Below are positions 25,705 to 34,302 of a stretch of DNA of 59,471 nt, piece after piece. Below the pieces are notes generated by a model. It ran no database searches, was not told the origin of the DNA, and saw only the letters and a program-made list of their open reading frames with translations. The DNA is from DATADD01 sp046262355 (lineage in GTDB: Bacteria > Actinomycetota > CADDZG01 > WHSQ01). The DNA lies in NCBI GenBank assembly GCA_046262355.1, contig JBHEMX010000056.1:1-59471 (forward strand). The letters run 5' to 3'. Made by a program: the position numbers and the translations under genes. Every line of letters starts with the position of its first letter. Positions within the stretch are counted from its first letter, which is position 1.

Positions 25705-26328
25705 CTAGTGCCGCACCACTCCGCAGGCGAAGCGACTTCCGGCGTCGCCCGTGGCGAGGGTCAGCGAATCGGGCCCGAAGACATCCTCGAGGTGCGAGTG
25801 GTACCGCTCTTCTCCGGTGGTGGTCGTTGCGGGGATATTGGCGTAGTTGTCTCGACCCGCGTGGATGATGACGGCACTGCCGTCGTCGTCGAACAGGTCG
25901 GTGATCTCGAAGCGGTCGGTGCTGAAGCGCGCCCGGGCTGTGCCGTCCGAGTTCACGAGCAGAACCGGGAAGTCGCCTGCGTGCTCTCCGTGAGTGGTGT
26001 CCTCGGGGTTGAAGTGGCCGCCTGCAGAGAGGAACGGCACGACCGCCCCGGTCGCCGGATCGACCGCGCCGGGATCGCAGACGCCCGTCTGGTGGACGTG
26101 GAAGCCGTGGAACTCGCCTGCCGGCTCGATCTTCTCGGCGCGCGCCGATACCTTCACCTTGGCGTGGTCGCCGTACAGCTTGACCACCGCGACCGGTCTG
26201 CCGTTCACGTCTCGGAGGCGTGCAACGGCCTGCGGACCCCTGCCGTGCGACGTAGCCGCCGACATGGCAGCCGAGGTGAGTCCGATCACCGCAAGTACCG
26301 CAACAAGCGAGCCCAGTCGTTTCGCCAC
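25705..26328 (-). CDS. sodC: Secreted Cu/Zn superoxide dismutase
   Basis: A 207-residue exported enzyme that dismutates superoxide outside the cytoplasm. The GTG at 26328 has GGAGGG four bases upstream. Residues 1-28 form a signal peptide ending near MSAATS. Copper ligands are in HGFHVH, the bridging and zinc His in AGGHFNPEDTTHGEHAGDFP (including the zinc Asp), and the last copper His in AVIIHAGRDNYANIP. The disulfide Cys pair is in VCDPG and RFACGVV. All metal ligands are present, so it should be active. Confidence 0.95.
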   Translation of the reverse strand: MAKRLGSLVAVLAVIGLTSAAMSAATSHGRGPQAVARLRDVNGRPVAVVKLYGDHAKVKVSARAEKIEPAGEFHGFHVHQTGVCDPGAVDPATGAVVPFLSAGGHFNPEDTTHGEHAGDFPVLLVNSDGTARARFSTDRFEITDLFDDDGSAVIIHAGRDNYANIPATTTTGEERYHSHLEDVFGPDSLTLATGDAGSRFACGVVRH

Positions 26329-26330
26329 GG

Positions 26331-26383
26331 TTCCCTCCTTCAGAGTCCCCACTCGATCCCCTCCTTCGGTCCCCCACTCGATT
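26331..26383 (-). repeat. Tandem duplication of the sodC leader including its ribosome binding site
   Basis: Reading toward sodC, ATCGAGTGGGG, a short spacer and GAAGGAGGG occur twice in tandem, about 26 bp apart. Only the proximal GGAGGG is correctly placed before the GTG. The distal copy is an extra Shine-Dalgarno-like site without its own start codon. It could be a recent duplication or a regulator-binding array. Confidence 0.6.
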
Positions 26384-26495
26384 GGTGGGTTTTTCCATCC
26401 TATCCTGTGCACGCGCGACGCCCGATGGCAAGGGGAACTTCGCGTCCCGGCCGGAGCCGCCTCTTCGTCGCTGCGATGGGCCTCGCCGGGGCCTG

Positions 26496-26907
26496 TCATC
26501 CACCGGCCGCCACCTCGTCGAGTCGCGTCACGAGCGGCGGCACGTCGAGCGGAGCGTCACCACGTTGCGCGGCGGCCACAAGCGCCGCGATCGCATCGAG
26601 GCCTTGATGGATCGCGTCGAACACCGCCGCATCGGGCGGTCGCCCGCGGTCCCCCATGCGGGTGAAGATGGTCTCGAGCCGGTGGGCCACCTCTCTGACC
26701 GGTTGCATCCCGACGGCCGCCGCTGCGCCCTTGAGGTTGTGCGCGTGCCTCGTCACCTCTTCGAGGGCGGGCTCCTGACCCCGGAGATCGGAGGCGTTCT
26801 CGATCTCCACCACACACTGATTCAACGACGCGAGCCTCTCCGTGGGTCTCCGACGTGAAGAGACCGAAGAGCTCGCGCCTGAGGTCGTCGAGGCGATCTT
26901 CGGCCAC
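26496..26907 (-). pseudogene. Histidine phosphotransfer (HPt) domain protein, frameshifted
   Basis: Two overlapping frames together give one HPt protein of about 137 residues. Frame one runs from GTG 26907 through AEDRLDDLRRELFGLFTSETH. Removing one base near 26841 joins it to ERLASLNQCVVEIENA and then VTRHAHNLKGAAAAVG, the phospho-acceptor His motif of CheA-P1/HPt domains. The helix REVAHRLETIF follows. The single extra G in the minus-strand reading is either a real inactivating frameshift or a sequence error. The remains of a receiver domain lie just upstream, so this was part of a phosphorelay. Confidence 0.7.
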
Positions 26908-26995
26908 GCGGCCTACACCCGGTGGTGCTCTGTCGGGGCACGCAGACAGGACACGAGGGGGTTGTCGTCGGCGGACATCTCGGACCCGTTTCGCA

Positions 26996-27097
26996 TCACC
27001 AAGCGGTGGCGAGGGATCTTCCGTGGGCGTCTCTCGTGCACCTCAGGCGGGTGCGGAGCGCCTGCGTGGGGCTGTCCTCTGCGACCAGGATCTTCAG
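26996..27097 (-). pseudogene. Truncated response-regulator receiver domain remnant
   Basis: The minus strand from 27097 reads LKILVAEDSPTQALRTRL, the first strand, acidic pocket and first helix of a receiver domain. It then loses similarity and stops at 26996. A GAGGAG ribosome binding site survives upstream, but the expected ATG is CTG. Only about 200 bases separate this from the HPt frame, too few for the remaining 100 receiver residues, so there was a deletion as well as point changes. Outside it, 26908-27252 shows no gene. Confidence 0.6.
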
Positions 27098-27252
27098 CGT
27101 GCGTCTCCTCGAACGTTGGCCCCCGGCGCTCGCCGGCGCCGCCGGGCTGGGCAACTTTCAACTAGTCACTCGGCGCGCCCGCGCCCCCTCTTTACGCCTC
27201 TCTCCAGGATTTCCTACTCAATCCGGGTGGTCCTGCGTCCGAAAAGCGAGAT

Positions 27253-27825
27253 ATGAGGGTTTCAGCCGCCCGGCGGTCTCTCGTATCGGCGGTCGGGCAC
27301 GGTCCCCGACTGCTGGCGCTCGCCACGGTCGCGTGCGTCCTGGTGGCGGGCGCGATCACGCTGAAGGGCGACATCTTCGGCGATCCGGTCCCGGTGGGGG
27401 GCGGCAAGGACTCGAAGTGCTGGCGCTCCAAGAAGACGGAGCGCGGCTTCGCCAAGAAGATGAACAAGGCGCGACGGCGTTCCGGTCGGCGCAAGATGAG
27501 CCTCGATCCCGAGCTCTCGAAAGTGGCGCGCGTGCACACGCGCGAGATGGTGAGGAAGAACACGCTCTACCACACCGCCTCCAACGCGCTGCGTACCCGC
27601 GTCGTGGGATGGAACACCCTCGGCGAGAACGTCGGCGTCGGCAACACCGTCCGCTCGTTGCACAAAGCCTTCATGAACTCGGCCTCGCACCGCCACAACA
27701 TCCTCTATTCGACGTTCAAGCACAGCGGCATCGGGGTCAAGAAGGCACACGGCCGTATGTGGGTCACGGTCGTCTTCGAGGCGACCAAGAACCCCAACAC
27801 GCGGCTCAAGATGCCGCGCTGTTGA
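27253..27825 (+). CDS. Secreted CAP/SCP-domain protein (YkwD-like)
   Basis: A 190-residue protein with a signal peptide or anchor (hydrophobic LLALATVACVLVAGAIT, residues 20-36) and a CAP domain from about residue 60. Typical CAP segments are present: MNKARRRSG, ELSKVARVHTREMV, NTLYHT, GENVG, SASHRHNILYSTFKHSGIGV and a final VVFEA strand. The His of CAP cavity motifs occur in YHT and HRHN. Bacterial CAP proteins are envelope-associated; their activity is mostly unknown. Two Cys (KCW and the C-terminal PRC) may pair. Confidence 0.85.
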   Translation: MRVSAARRSLVSAVGHGPRLLALATVACVLVAGAITLKGDIFGDPVPVGGGKDSKCWRSKKTERGFAKKMNKARRRSGRRKMSLDPELSKVARVHTREMVRKNTLYHTASNALRTRVVGWNTLGENVGVGNTVRSLHKAFMNSASHRHNILYSTFKHSGIGVKKAHGRMWVTVVFEATKNPNTRLKMPRC

Positions 27826-27834
27826 CGGGGATCC

Positions 27835-28713
27835 CTAAGCGTCTCCCTGCAGCTCTGCGGCCTCGGGGTGGTCGGCGCGATCTATCGCCGCGAACTCCTC
27901 TCTCAAGGACTGCACCGCGCTCTCATCGTCGGGATAGCTCAGGGCCAGTCGCCCGATGACGTCTGGTGCGACCGCCGCTCCACGCTGACTGAGGTAACCG
28001 GCCACCCGGTCGGCGAAACGGTCGGCGAAGATGCGCGCTCCTTCGCCCCCCGTCTCGGGCAGCACGACCGCCAGCCTGTGCCGCTGCGCGTCGCTGCCGT
28101 GCACCGCGCGGTCGACCGTGCGTACGCTGTCGCCGACCAGCCGTCCCAGCTGGCGAAGCGTTCCGGTCCTTTGGCGGCGCGCCAGGTGATCCATCGCCGC
28201 GGCGGGGATGTCTGCGACGGCCACCGAGAAGATGGTGCGATAGCGGCGAGAGCGCGACATCTCGAGATCCGTGTCCTGCACGAAGAAGCGGGCGTTGTAG
28301 AGGCCGGTCTCGTCGTCGATCTGATCGTAGAGCTCGAGCTTCTCCAGCGCCCCCTCGAGGCTCTGCGTCGCCCAACCGCCGATCGCTCCGAACGCCACAT
28401 AGGCTGCGGCGCGCGACAGGATGAGCCCCACGAAGCGATCGACGCCGACGGCCTGGATCGCCGGGTATCGAAGTGATGCGTAGCCGAGTGCGGCAACTAT
28501 CCCTGCGACGATCCCGCCCTGAACCTTCCAGAACACGAAGGCGACGAACACGACCATGAAGAACAACGTTCCGAGCACCTCGACCGCGTCGACGCGCCGG
28601 ACGTACATGATGCCCGCGGTGAGGAGGAGAACGCCGACGCCCAGCGCCAGCAGAAGCCGCCGAGCCCGCGCATAACCGATGTCCTGCAGGTTGGTCATCA
28701 TCCGCTCAGCCAT
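27835..28713 (-). CDS. Membrane protein with degenerate GGDEF domain
   Basis: A 292-residue protein. The N-terminal half holds about four to five transmembrane helices (residues 20-125). The C-terminal half is a GGDEF fold beginning with DDETGLYNARFFVQD, but the catalytic GGDEF/GGEEF is replaced by a segment around HGSDAQRHRLAVV. It should therefore not make cyclic-di-GMP; inactive GGDEF domains may bind GTP or c-di-GMP, or act as partners. The active cyclase at 29.4 kb is a plausible partner by proximity only. ATG 28713 chosen; GTG 28719 is an alternative. Confidence 0.78.
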   Translation of the reverse strand: MAERMMTNLQDIGYARARRLLLALGVGVLLLTAGIMYVRRVDAVEVLGTLFFMVVFVAFVFWKVQGGIVAGIVAALGYASLRYPAIQAVGVDRFVGLILSRAAAYVAFGAIGGWATQSLEGALEKLELYDQIDDETGLYNARFFVQDTDLEMSRSRRYRTIFSVAVADIPAAAMDHLARRQRTGTLRQLGRLVGDSVRTVDRAVHGSDAQRHRLAVVLPETGGEGARIFADRFADRVAGYLSQRGAAVAPDVIGRLALSYPDDESAVQSLREEFAAIDRADHPEAAELQGDA

Positions 28714-28806
28714 GCACACAGGTTACGCGCAACATGCCGTCGGCATGCGGCTTTGTCCGAGGAGGAAAAAGCTGGTCGCACGCGTCGGATAGGTCTCCGT
28801 TGGTCT

Positions 28807-28835
28807 TTGACTGGTGCCCTCGCGCCCATGACACT
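28807..28835 (+). promoter_or_regulatory. Possible promoter giving a leaderless transcript
   Basis: TTGACT (28807-28812) and GACACT (28830-28835) are 17 bases apart; the predicted start site would fall close to ATG 28842, which has no ribosome binding site. The -10 match is only three of six bases, so this is tentative. Confidence 0.25.
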
Positions 28836-28841
28836 GTCTGC

Positions 28842-29294
28842 ATGCCCTCGATCTTGCGCTCGCGTCTGGCTCTGTTCGCTCTGCTCGGTGCGTTCCTTAT
28901 CCCGATCGGGATGTCGTCGCTGAGGGGATTGACACACGTGTTGACGTGCCGGGAGCAGGTCCGGACACCGTTCACGCTCGTGATACCCGAGAGCGGCACT
29001 GCGGAAGCGGTGACCTCCACGCGCATCACGCGCGACGAGGCCAAGATCTGCGGTGGTCTCGCGCTCGATCTCGGGACGCGTCTACAGAGCCCGCGCCGGC
29101 TCGCCATGGTCGTTCCCATCACGAACGAGAGCCCCTACCTGTGGCGCGGGACCGTGCAGCTGATCCTCGACGGGACCGCTATCCCGGTTGACATCGGGCG
29201 AGTGCCCGCCGGTGAGACCGCCTCCGACACGGTGGCGTTCGACCTCGAGACAGGGTCCCACGAGGTGTCGGGGTCGCTACTCATAGGGCCCTGA
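28842..29294 (+). CDS. Small exported or membrane-anchored protein of unknown function
   Basis: A 150-residue protein. Residues 1-26 (RSRLALFALLGAFLIPIGMSS) form a signal peptide or anchor. The mature part is beta-rich with two Cys (LTCREQ, ICGGL) that may pair. It ends with a small Ig-like strand pattern (WRGTVQLILDGTAIPVDIGRVPAGETASDTVAFDL) similar in shape to domains that bind peptides or lipids outside the cell. I do not recognise a family. ATG 28842 fits the signal peptide; an upstream in-frame start at 28734 would add an implausible leader. Confidence 0.6.
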   Translation: MPSILRSRLALFALLGAFLIPIGMSSLRGLTHVLTCREQVRTPFTLVIPESGTAEAVTSTRITRDEAKICGGLALDLGTRLQSPRRLAMVVPITNESPYLWRGTVQLILDGTAIPVDIGRVPAGETASDTVAFDLETGSHEVSGSLLIGP

Positions 29295-29369
29295 GCGGTC
29301 GGCCGCCTCAAGTCGCGTCCTGAGCGGCCGAAGGGACGACGACAACACTCCCCTGCAGGAGGCCTTTGG

Positions 29370-30881
29370 GTGGCTACGAACACTCGCCGCGCGCAGAAGG
29401 TGGGGCCCGCCGGCGAGGCGTCGCAGGCGGCATCACTCGAGCGATCGCTGCGAGAGAAGTCGGCCCTGGTAGAGCTCTTCCAAGCCGTCACGCGTGCGGC
29501 CAACGAAGGTTCCACCGCCGAAGAGGCGATGCAGATCTGCCTCGAGGTCGTGTGCGGCTACACGGGCTGGCCCTTGGGGCATGTCTACATCGTCACCGAC
29601 GATGGTGACGCCCTACTCTCCACAGACCTGTGGCATGTCGATGAGGACGACGTCTCGTTAGCGTTCAAGCGCCCTACCGGCGCGCTCGCTCTGCGTGCGG
29701 GCGTGGGGCTTCCGGGGCGCGTGCTCGCCACGGGGAAGCCCGCGTGGATCACCGATCTGCGCACCGATCCCAACTTCCCCCGCGCCCACCTCGCAGAGGA
29801 GCTGAACCTCGCCAGCGGGATGGCCTTCCCCGCCGTCGCGGGCGGTCGCGTCGTCGCAGTACTCGAGTTCTTCGCGCGCGTGCCCGTGGAGCCCGACGAC
29901 GCGCTCGTCAACGCGATGACCTACATCGGCTCGCAGTTCGGGCGCGTGGTCGAGCGCAAGCGCGCCGAGGAGGCTCTCCGCAACAGCGAGGCGCTCAAGG
30001 CGGCGATCCTGGAGTCCGCGCTGGACTGCATCATCACTTCGGATCATCACGGTCGCATCGTGGATTTCAACCCAGCCGCGGAGAGGACCTTCGGCTGCGC
30101 CCGCGATGAGGTCGTCGGCAAAGAGCTCGCCGAGACGATCGTCCCGCCGGCGCTGCGGGAGCGTCACCGGAAGGGCATCGCGCACTACCTCACGACGGGA
30201 GAGGGCCCCGTCCTCAACCGCCGCATCGAGGTGACCGCGCTGCGAGCCGATCGAACGGAGTTCCCGATCGAGCTCGCGATCCATGCGATCCACCTCCAGG
30301 GCCTGCCCGTGTTCACCGCGTACCTGCGCGACATAACCGCGCGCAAGCAGCTCGAGGCGCGCCTCGAGCACAAGGCGTACCACGATGGGCTGACCGATCT
30401 TGCCAACCGGACGCTCTTCCTCGACCGCGTGGAGCACGCGCTCGCTCGTTCGGACCGTCGCAAGGAGCGGCACTCGGTCATCTATTTCGACCTCGACAAC
30501 TTCAAGGAGGTCAACGACGACCTCGGTCACGCCGCGGGGGACGAGCTCCTCGTGCAGGTGGCGGGCCGGCTGCAGGGACGTCTGCGCCCGGGCGACACGG
30601 TGGCGCGCCTCGGAGGTGATGAGTTCGCGGTGCTGCTCGAGGACACGGACGATACGGGAGCAGAGATCGTTGCGCGCCGAGTGATGGACGGCTTGCAGGC
30701 GCCGCTCGAGGTCGAGAACCGGACGATCACCGTCCACGCGAGCGCCGGGATAGCGTGCGGCGCTTCGGGCATCACGCCGGCAGACGAGCTCCTGCGGCGC
30801 GCCGACGAGGCCATGTACGTTGCCAAGAGCGACGGCAAGCGCTGTTACGCGATCTCCGACGGCTGCTCGAGCGAAGGGTGA
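29370..30881 (+). CDS. GAF-PAS-GGDEF diguanylate cyclase
   Basis: A 503-residue cytosolic sensor cyclase. A GAF domain covers about residues 30-195, a PAS domain about 210-330 (ALDCIITSDHHGRIVDFNPAAE) with PAC-like ending YLRDITARKQ, and a GGDEF domain about 335-500. The active site ARLGGDEFAVLLED is intact, and the product-inhibition site RPGD lies at the canonical five-residue spacing before it. It should convert two GTP to cyclic-di-GMP under control of an unknown ligand or light/redox cue. There is no EAL domain. GTG 29370 follows AGGAGG at nine bases. Confidence 0.92.
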   Translation: MATNTRRAQKVGPAGEASQAASLERSLREKSALVELFQAVTRAANEGSTAEEAMQICLEVVCGYTGWPLGHVYIVTDDGDALLSTDLWHVDEDDVSLAFKRPTGALALRAGVGLPGRVLATGKPAWITDLRTDPNFPRAHLAEELNLASGMAFPAVAGGRVVAVLEFFARVPVEPDDALVNAMTYIGSQFGRVVERKRAEEALRNSEALKAAILESALDCIITSDHHGRIVDFNPAAERTFGCARDEVVGKELAETIVPPALRERHRKGIAHYLTTGEGPVLNRRIEVTALRADRTEFPIELAIHAIHLQGLPVFTAYLRDITARKQLEARLEHKAYHDGLTDLANRTLFLDRVEHALARSDRRKERHSVIYFDLDNFKEVNDDLGHAAGDELLVQVAGRLQGRLRPGDTVARLGGDEFAVLLEDTDDTGAEIVARRVMDGLQAPLEVENRTITVHASAGIACGASGITPADELLRRADEAMYVAKSDGKRCYAISDGCSSEG

Positions 30882-30920
30882 TCGAGCCCGCCCGCGAAGA
30901 GATGCCCTAGGCTCACCGGC

Positions 30921-32075
30921 GTGGACCTCGATCTTTCGCAGGAGCAACAGGACTTCGTGGCGACCATGCGTGCATTCGTCGACGACGTCATACGCCCCAA
31001 TGCCGAGCGCTGGGACCTCGAGCACGAGCTCCCGATGGATGCGGTCAAGCAGATGGGAGAGCTGGGCCTGTTCGGGCTTCCGTTCCCCGAGGAGTACGGG
31101 GGTTCGGGCGCCGACTTCCTCACGCTGTGCCTTGCCATAGAGGAGATAGCCCGCGTCGACTCGTCGCTCGCGATCACGCTCGAGGCCGCAGTTGGGCTCG
31201 GAGCGATGCCGGTGTATCGCTTCGGCTCCGAGGAGCAGAGACGGCGCTTGCTGCCGCCGCTGGCGGCGGGCGACGCGCTGGCCGGCTTCGGTCTGACGGA
31301 ACCGGGCGGAGGCTCCGACGCGGGAGCGACGCGAACGACGGCGCGCCTCGACGGAGACGAGTGGGTGATCGATGGTTCGAAGTCGTTCATCACGAACTCA
31401 GGGACCGCCATCACGGCGTTCGTGACGGTGACGGCCGTGACCGGAGAGAGCAACGGCGGCAAGGAGATATCGGCGATCATCGTGCCGAGCGGCACGCCGG
31501 GCTTCACCGTGGGCCCCGGTTATCGCAAGATGGGCTGGTGGCATTCGGACACCCGCGAGCTTGCATTCGACGGCTGTCGCGTTCCCGAGAGCAACCTCCT
31601 GGGTCAACGCGGAGAGGGCTTGAGGAACTTCCTGCAGATCCTCGACGACGGTCGCATCGCGATCGCGGCGCTCGCGGTCGGTCTTGCTCAGGGGTGCGTC
31701 GACGAAAGCCTCGAGTACGCGCATCAGCGAAGCGCTTTCGGTCGACCGATCGGCAGCTTCCAGTCCCTACAGTTCAAGATCGCAGACATGGCGATGAAGA
31801 CGGAGCTTGCGCGCCACGCCTACCATCGGGCCGCATGGTTGAAGGAGAGGAGGCGCTCCTACAAGAAGGAGGCCGCGATGGCGAAGCTGTATGCATCGGA
31901 GAGCGCGGTCGATGTCGCACGCGACGCGGTCCAGATACATGGAGGTTATGGGTACATCGAGGAGTTTCCGGTGTGCCGCCATTTCCGCGACTCCAAGATC
32001 CTCGAGATCGGAGAGGGAACATCGGAGGTCATGCGCATCCTGATAGCGCGCGAGCTGGGCTTGCCGCAGGTCTGA
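30921..32075 (+). CDS. Acyl-CoA dehydrogenase
   Basis: A 384-residue flavoenzyme catalysing alpha,beta-dehydrogenation of an acyl-CoA. FAD/substrate segments are GFGLTEPGGGSDAG near 120-135 and FITNSG near 157. QIHGGYGYIEEFPV and EIGEGTSEVMR follow near the C-terminus. The Glu in GEGTSEV is the usual catalytic base of short/medium-chain enzymes. Isovaleryl-CoA dehydrogenases have Gly/Ala there, so this is unlikely to be the leucine-pathway enzyme despite the carboxylase operon upstream. Short-chain or branched (isobutyryl, 2-methylbutyryl) substrates are more likely. Confidence 0.92.
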   Translation: MDLDLSQEQQDFVATMRAFVDDVIRPNAERWDLEHELPMDAVKQMGELGLFGLPFPEEYGGSGADFLTLCLAIEEIARVDSSLAITLEAAVGLGAMPVYRFGSEEQRRRLLPPLAAGDALAGFGLTEPGGGSDAGATRTTARLDGDEWVIDGSKSFITNSGTAITAFVTVTAVTGESNGGKEISAIIVPSGTPGFTVGPGYRKMGWWHSDTRELAFDGCRVPESNLLGQRGEGLRNFLQILDDGRIAIAALAVGLAQGCVDESLEYAHQRSAFGRPIGSFQSLQFKIADMAMKTELARHAYHRAAWLKERRRSYKKEAAMAKLYASESAVDVARDAVQIHGGYGYIEEFPVCRHFRDSKILEIGEGTSEVMRILIARELGLPQV

Positions 32076-32101
32076 GCGCAAACGACGTGGGGATCCCAAC
32101 C

Positions 32102-33265
32102 GTGATCACGCTCGCCGCCGACATCGCACGCGTCGTGGCCGAGGCGCGCGCGGGGGGCCGCATGGGACTCGACACCGAGTTCATGAGGGAGAGGACCTAT
32201 CGTGCGCGGCTGTGCCTCGTGCAGGTTGTCACCGATGCGTCTTTGGCCCTGATCGATCCCATGCAAGGTGCGGACCTCACGCCAGTGGCCGAAGCCATCG
32301 GCGATCCCTCGGTCGACGTCGTGGTCCACGCCGGCAAGCAGGACCTGGACATCTTCCATTCGGCCTTCGGCGTCGTGCCGGCCAACGTGTTCGACGTCCA
32401 GGTGGCTGCAGGGTTCGCGGGCTACGGTGCGTCCCTTCCACTCGGCCGCCTGATCGAGTTGCTGACGGGAGCGTCGCTCACCAAGGGCGAGTCCTACACC
32501 GACTGGTGCCGGCGGCCGCTCAGCTCGGCCCAGCTCACGTATGCGGCCGCCGACGTCCGCTACCTGTTCGCCGCTGCCGACCGGCTCGAGCAGGAGCTTG
32601 CCGCTCAGGGACGAACGCAGTGGGTGCGCGAGGAGCTGGCCGCACTCGCGCGCAGGGACTCCTACGGTGTCGATTCGCACACCGCCTGGCGGCGGGTGGC
32701 GGGGCGCGGGGGGTTGTCTCCCACGCAGACGGCGGTGTTGAGAGAGCTCGCGGCGTGGCGCGAGGAGACGGCGGCGCGCCGCGACGTGCCGCGCGGATGG
32801 CTCTTGAAGGACCCCACGCTCGTCCAGCTCGCGCGCCGGCGCCCACGCAGCGTCGCGGACCTCAAGGCGATCCGCGGCGTCAACGCCAAAGAGGCCGAGC
32901 GTTCGGGCGCTCAGCTCCTCGCGGCGATCTCCGCCGGGTCGAGCGAGGAGCCGATCGAGCAGCACGACGAGGTCTTGCCCAGGTCGGCGCTCGTGCGGGC
33001 GCGCATGCTGTCGGGGCTGGCCGACGCCGTCGCCCGCTCGCGCTGCGAGAAGGCCGGCATCGCGACGGAGCTCGTCGCGACCAGGAGCGAGATGGAGACG
33101 ATCCTCGCGGAGATCTTCGCCGGCTGCCTGAACGAGTCTCGACATCGGCTCCTGGTGGGCTGGAGGCGCGACCTGGTCGGGCGCTACCTCCTTGCACTCG
33201 CGAGAGGAGAGATCGCCGTGAGGGCGGTCGACGTTCCTCCCTACATAGAGGAGGTGCCGGTCTGA
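32102..33265 (+). CDS. rnd: Ribonuclease D
   Basis: A 387-residue 3'-5' exoribonuclease involved in tRNA and stable-RNA 3' processing. The DEDDy exonuclease domain spans about residues 1-200: LDTEF (Exo I), VVHAGKQDLDIF (Exo II) and YAAADVRYLF (Exo III with catalytic Tyr). An HRDC domain around 215-300 (LAAWREETAARRDVPRGWLLKD) and a second HRDC-like region follow. GTG 32102 was chosen because GGGGAT lies seven bases upstream; GTG 32087 is an alternative. Its stop overlaps the next ATG (TGATG). Confidence 0.9.
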   Translation: MITLAADIARVVAEARAGGRMGLDTEFMRERTYRARLCLVQVVTDASLALIDPMQGADLTPVAEAIGDPSVDVVVHAGKQDLDIFHSAFGVVPANVFDVQVAAGFAGYGASLPLGRLIELLTGASLTKGESYTDWCRRPLSSAQLTYAAADVRYLFAAADRLEQELAAQGRTQWVREELAALARRDSYGVDSHTAWRRVAGRGGLSPTQTAVLRELAAWREETAARRDVPRGWLLKDPTLVQLARRRPRSVADLKAIRGVNAKEAERSGAQLLAAISAGSSEEPIEQHDEVLPRSALVRARMLSGLADAVARSRCEKAGIATELVATRSEMETILAEIFAGCLNESRHRLLVGWRRDLVGRYLLALARGEIAVRAVDVPPYIEEVPV

Positions 33266-34296
33266 TGGCAGACGAGGAGGATCGCATCGCGCTGTTCGTC
33301 GACTTCGAGAACCTCGCCATCGGGGCGAAGGATCGGGGCCAGACGCTCGACATGGGCGTGATCATGGACGCCCTCTCGGAGCGGGGGCGGGTGGTCGTCC
33401 GCCGTGCCTACGCCGACTGGAACCTCTTCTCGGAGCATCGCCAGAACCTTCTCGGCCAGCGCATCGAGATGATCGAGGTGCCCCAGCGAACGGGGATGGT
33501 TCGCAAGAACGCCGCGGACATCAAGCTGGCGGTCGACGCGATCGAGGTCTCGTGGCAACGGGACTTCCTGACGGTGTTCGTCATCGCATCCGGCGACTCG
33601 GACTTCACGCCTCTGGTCCTCAAGCTGAGGGAGCTGAACAAGCGCGTCATCGGCGTGGGCGTCGAGGGCTCGACGTCCGAGCTGTTGCCCGGCGCGTGCG
33701 ACGAGTTCCTCTTCTACGAGCGGCTCGCGGGTCAGGGATCGGGTGAGGCTTCGACGCGCAAGCGCGCCAGGGGGAGACAGAGCGGCAACGGGGGGACCCC
33801 GCCGACGGACGTCGCCGACGCCTCCCGGCTGGTCACGAGCACGCTGGCGGGTCTGCAGCGGTCCCTGAACGGTCCGGTTCTGTCTTCGATGATCAAGCGC
33901 GCGATCCTGCGCAAGGACCCGACCTTCTCCGAGGGCGACTTCGGCTTCCGGGCGTGGGGAGAGCTCATGCGCCACGTCGCCAACTCCGGGGCCGTCGAGC
34001 TGCGCGCCGGCTCCGCCGAGGGAGACCCGGTCGTCGACTTCTCGTCCGGTGGAGGAGGCGAGGAACGCGCCTTCGCGCTGCTGCGGGACGTCGTGGTCGA
34101 CCTCGAGCACAAGGGCGGCGCGCCACCCTTGTCCGGGCTCAAGAACGAGCTTCGCAGACGTCGGCCGGATTTCTCCGAGAAGGAGTTCGGCTACGGCGGC
34201 TTCCTGCAGTTCGTCAAGGCGGCGCGCGCCAACGACTTCGTTGCGATGGAGTGGGACGAGGATGCCGAGGACTACCTGCTGTCCATCCCGTCCTGA
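33265..34296 (+). CDS. NYN-domain nuclease-like protein with two OST-HTH/LOTUS domains
   Basis: A 343-residue protein. The PIN-like NYN domain (LabA/DUF88) spans residues 1-155 and has conserved acidic positions in ALFVDFENLAIG, NAADIKLAVDAIE and ASGDSDFTPLV, which form a metal-dependent RNase site. After a basic linker two OST-HTH (LOTUS) units follow, about 185-260 and 265-343 (MIKRAILRKDPTFSEGDFGFRAW and LKNELRRRRPDFSEKEFGYGGF). LOTUS domains bind RNA, including G-rich RNA. The TGATG junction with RNase D implies a joint role in RNA processing or decay. Confidence 0.88.
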   Translation: MADEEDRIALFVDFENLAIGAKDRGQTLDMGVIMDALSERGRVVVRRAYADWNLFSEHRQNLLGQRIEMIEVPQRTGMVRKNAADIKLAVDAIEVSWQRDFLTVFVIASGDSDFTPLVLKLRELNKRVIGVGVEGSTSELLPGACDEFLFYERLAGQGSGEASTRKRARGRQSGNGGTPPTDVADASRLVTSTLAGLQRSLNGPVLSSMIKRAILRKDPTFSEGDFGFRAWGELMRHVANSGAVELRAGSAEGDPVVDFSSGGGGEERAFALLRDVVVDLEHKGGAPPLSGLKNELRRRRPDFSEKEFGYGGFLQFVKAARANDFVAMEWDEDAEDYLLSIPS

Positions 34297-34302
34297 ACGG
34301 GC

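Noticed and set aside
26373..26394. Short stem followed by five T as an intrinsic terminator
   Set aside because: The stem is only five bp and it is oriented on the plus strand, where no gene ends; the sequence is better explained as part of the duplicated sodC leader.
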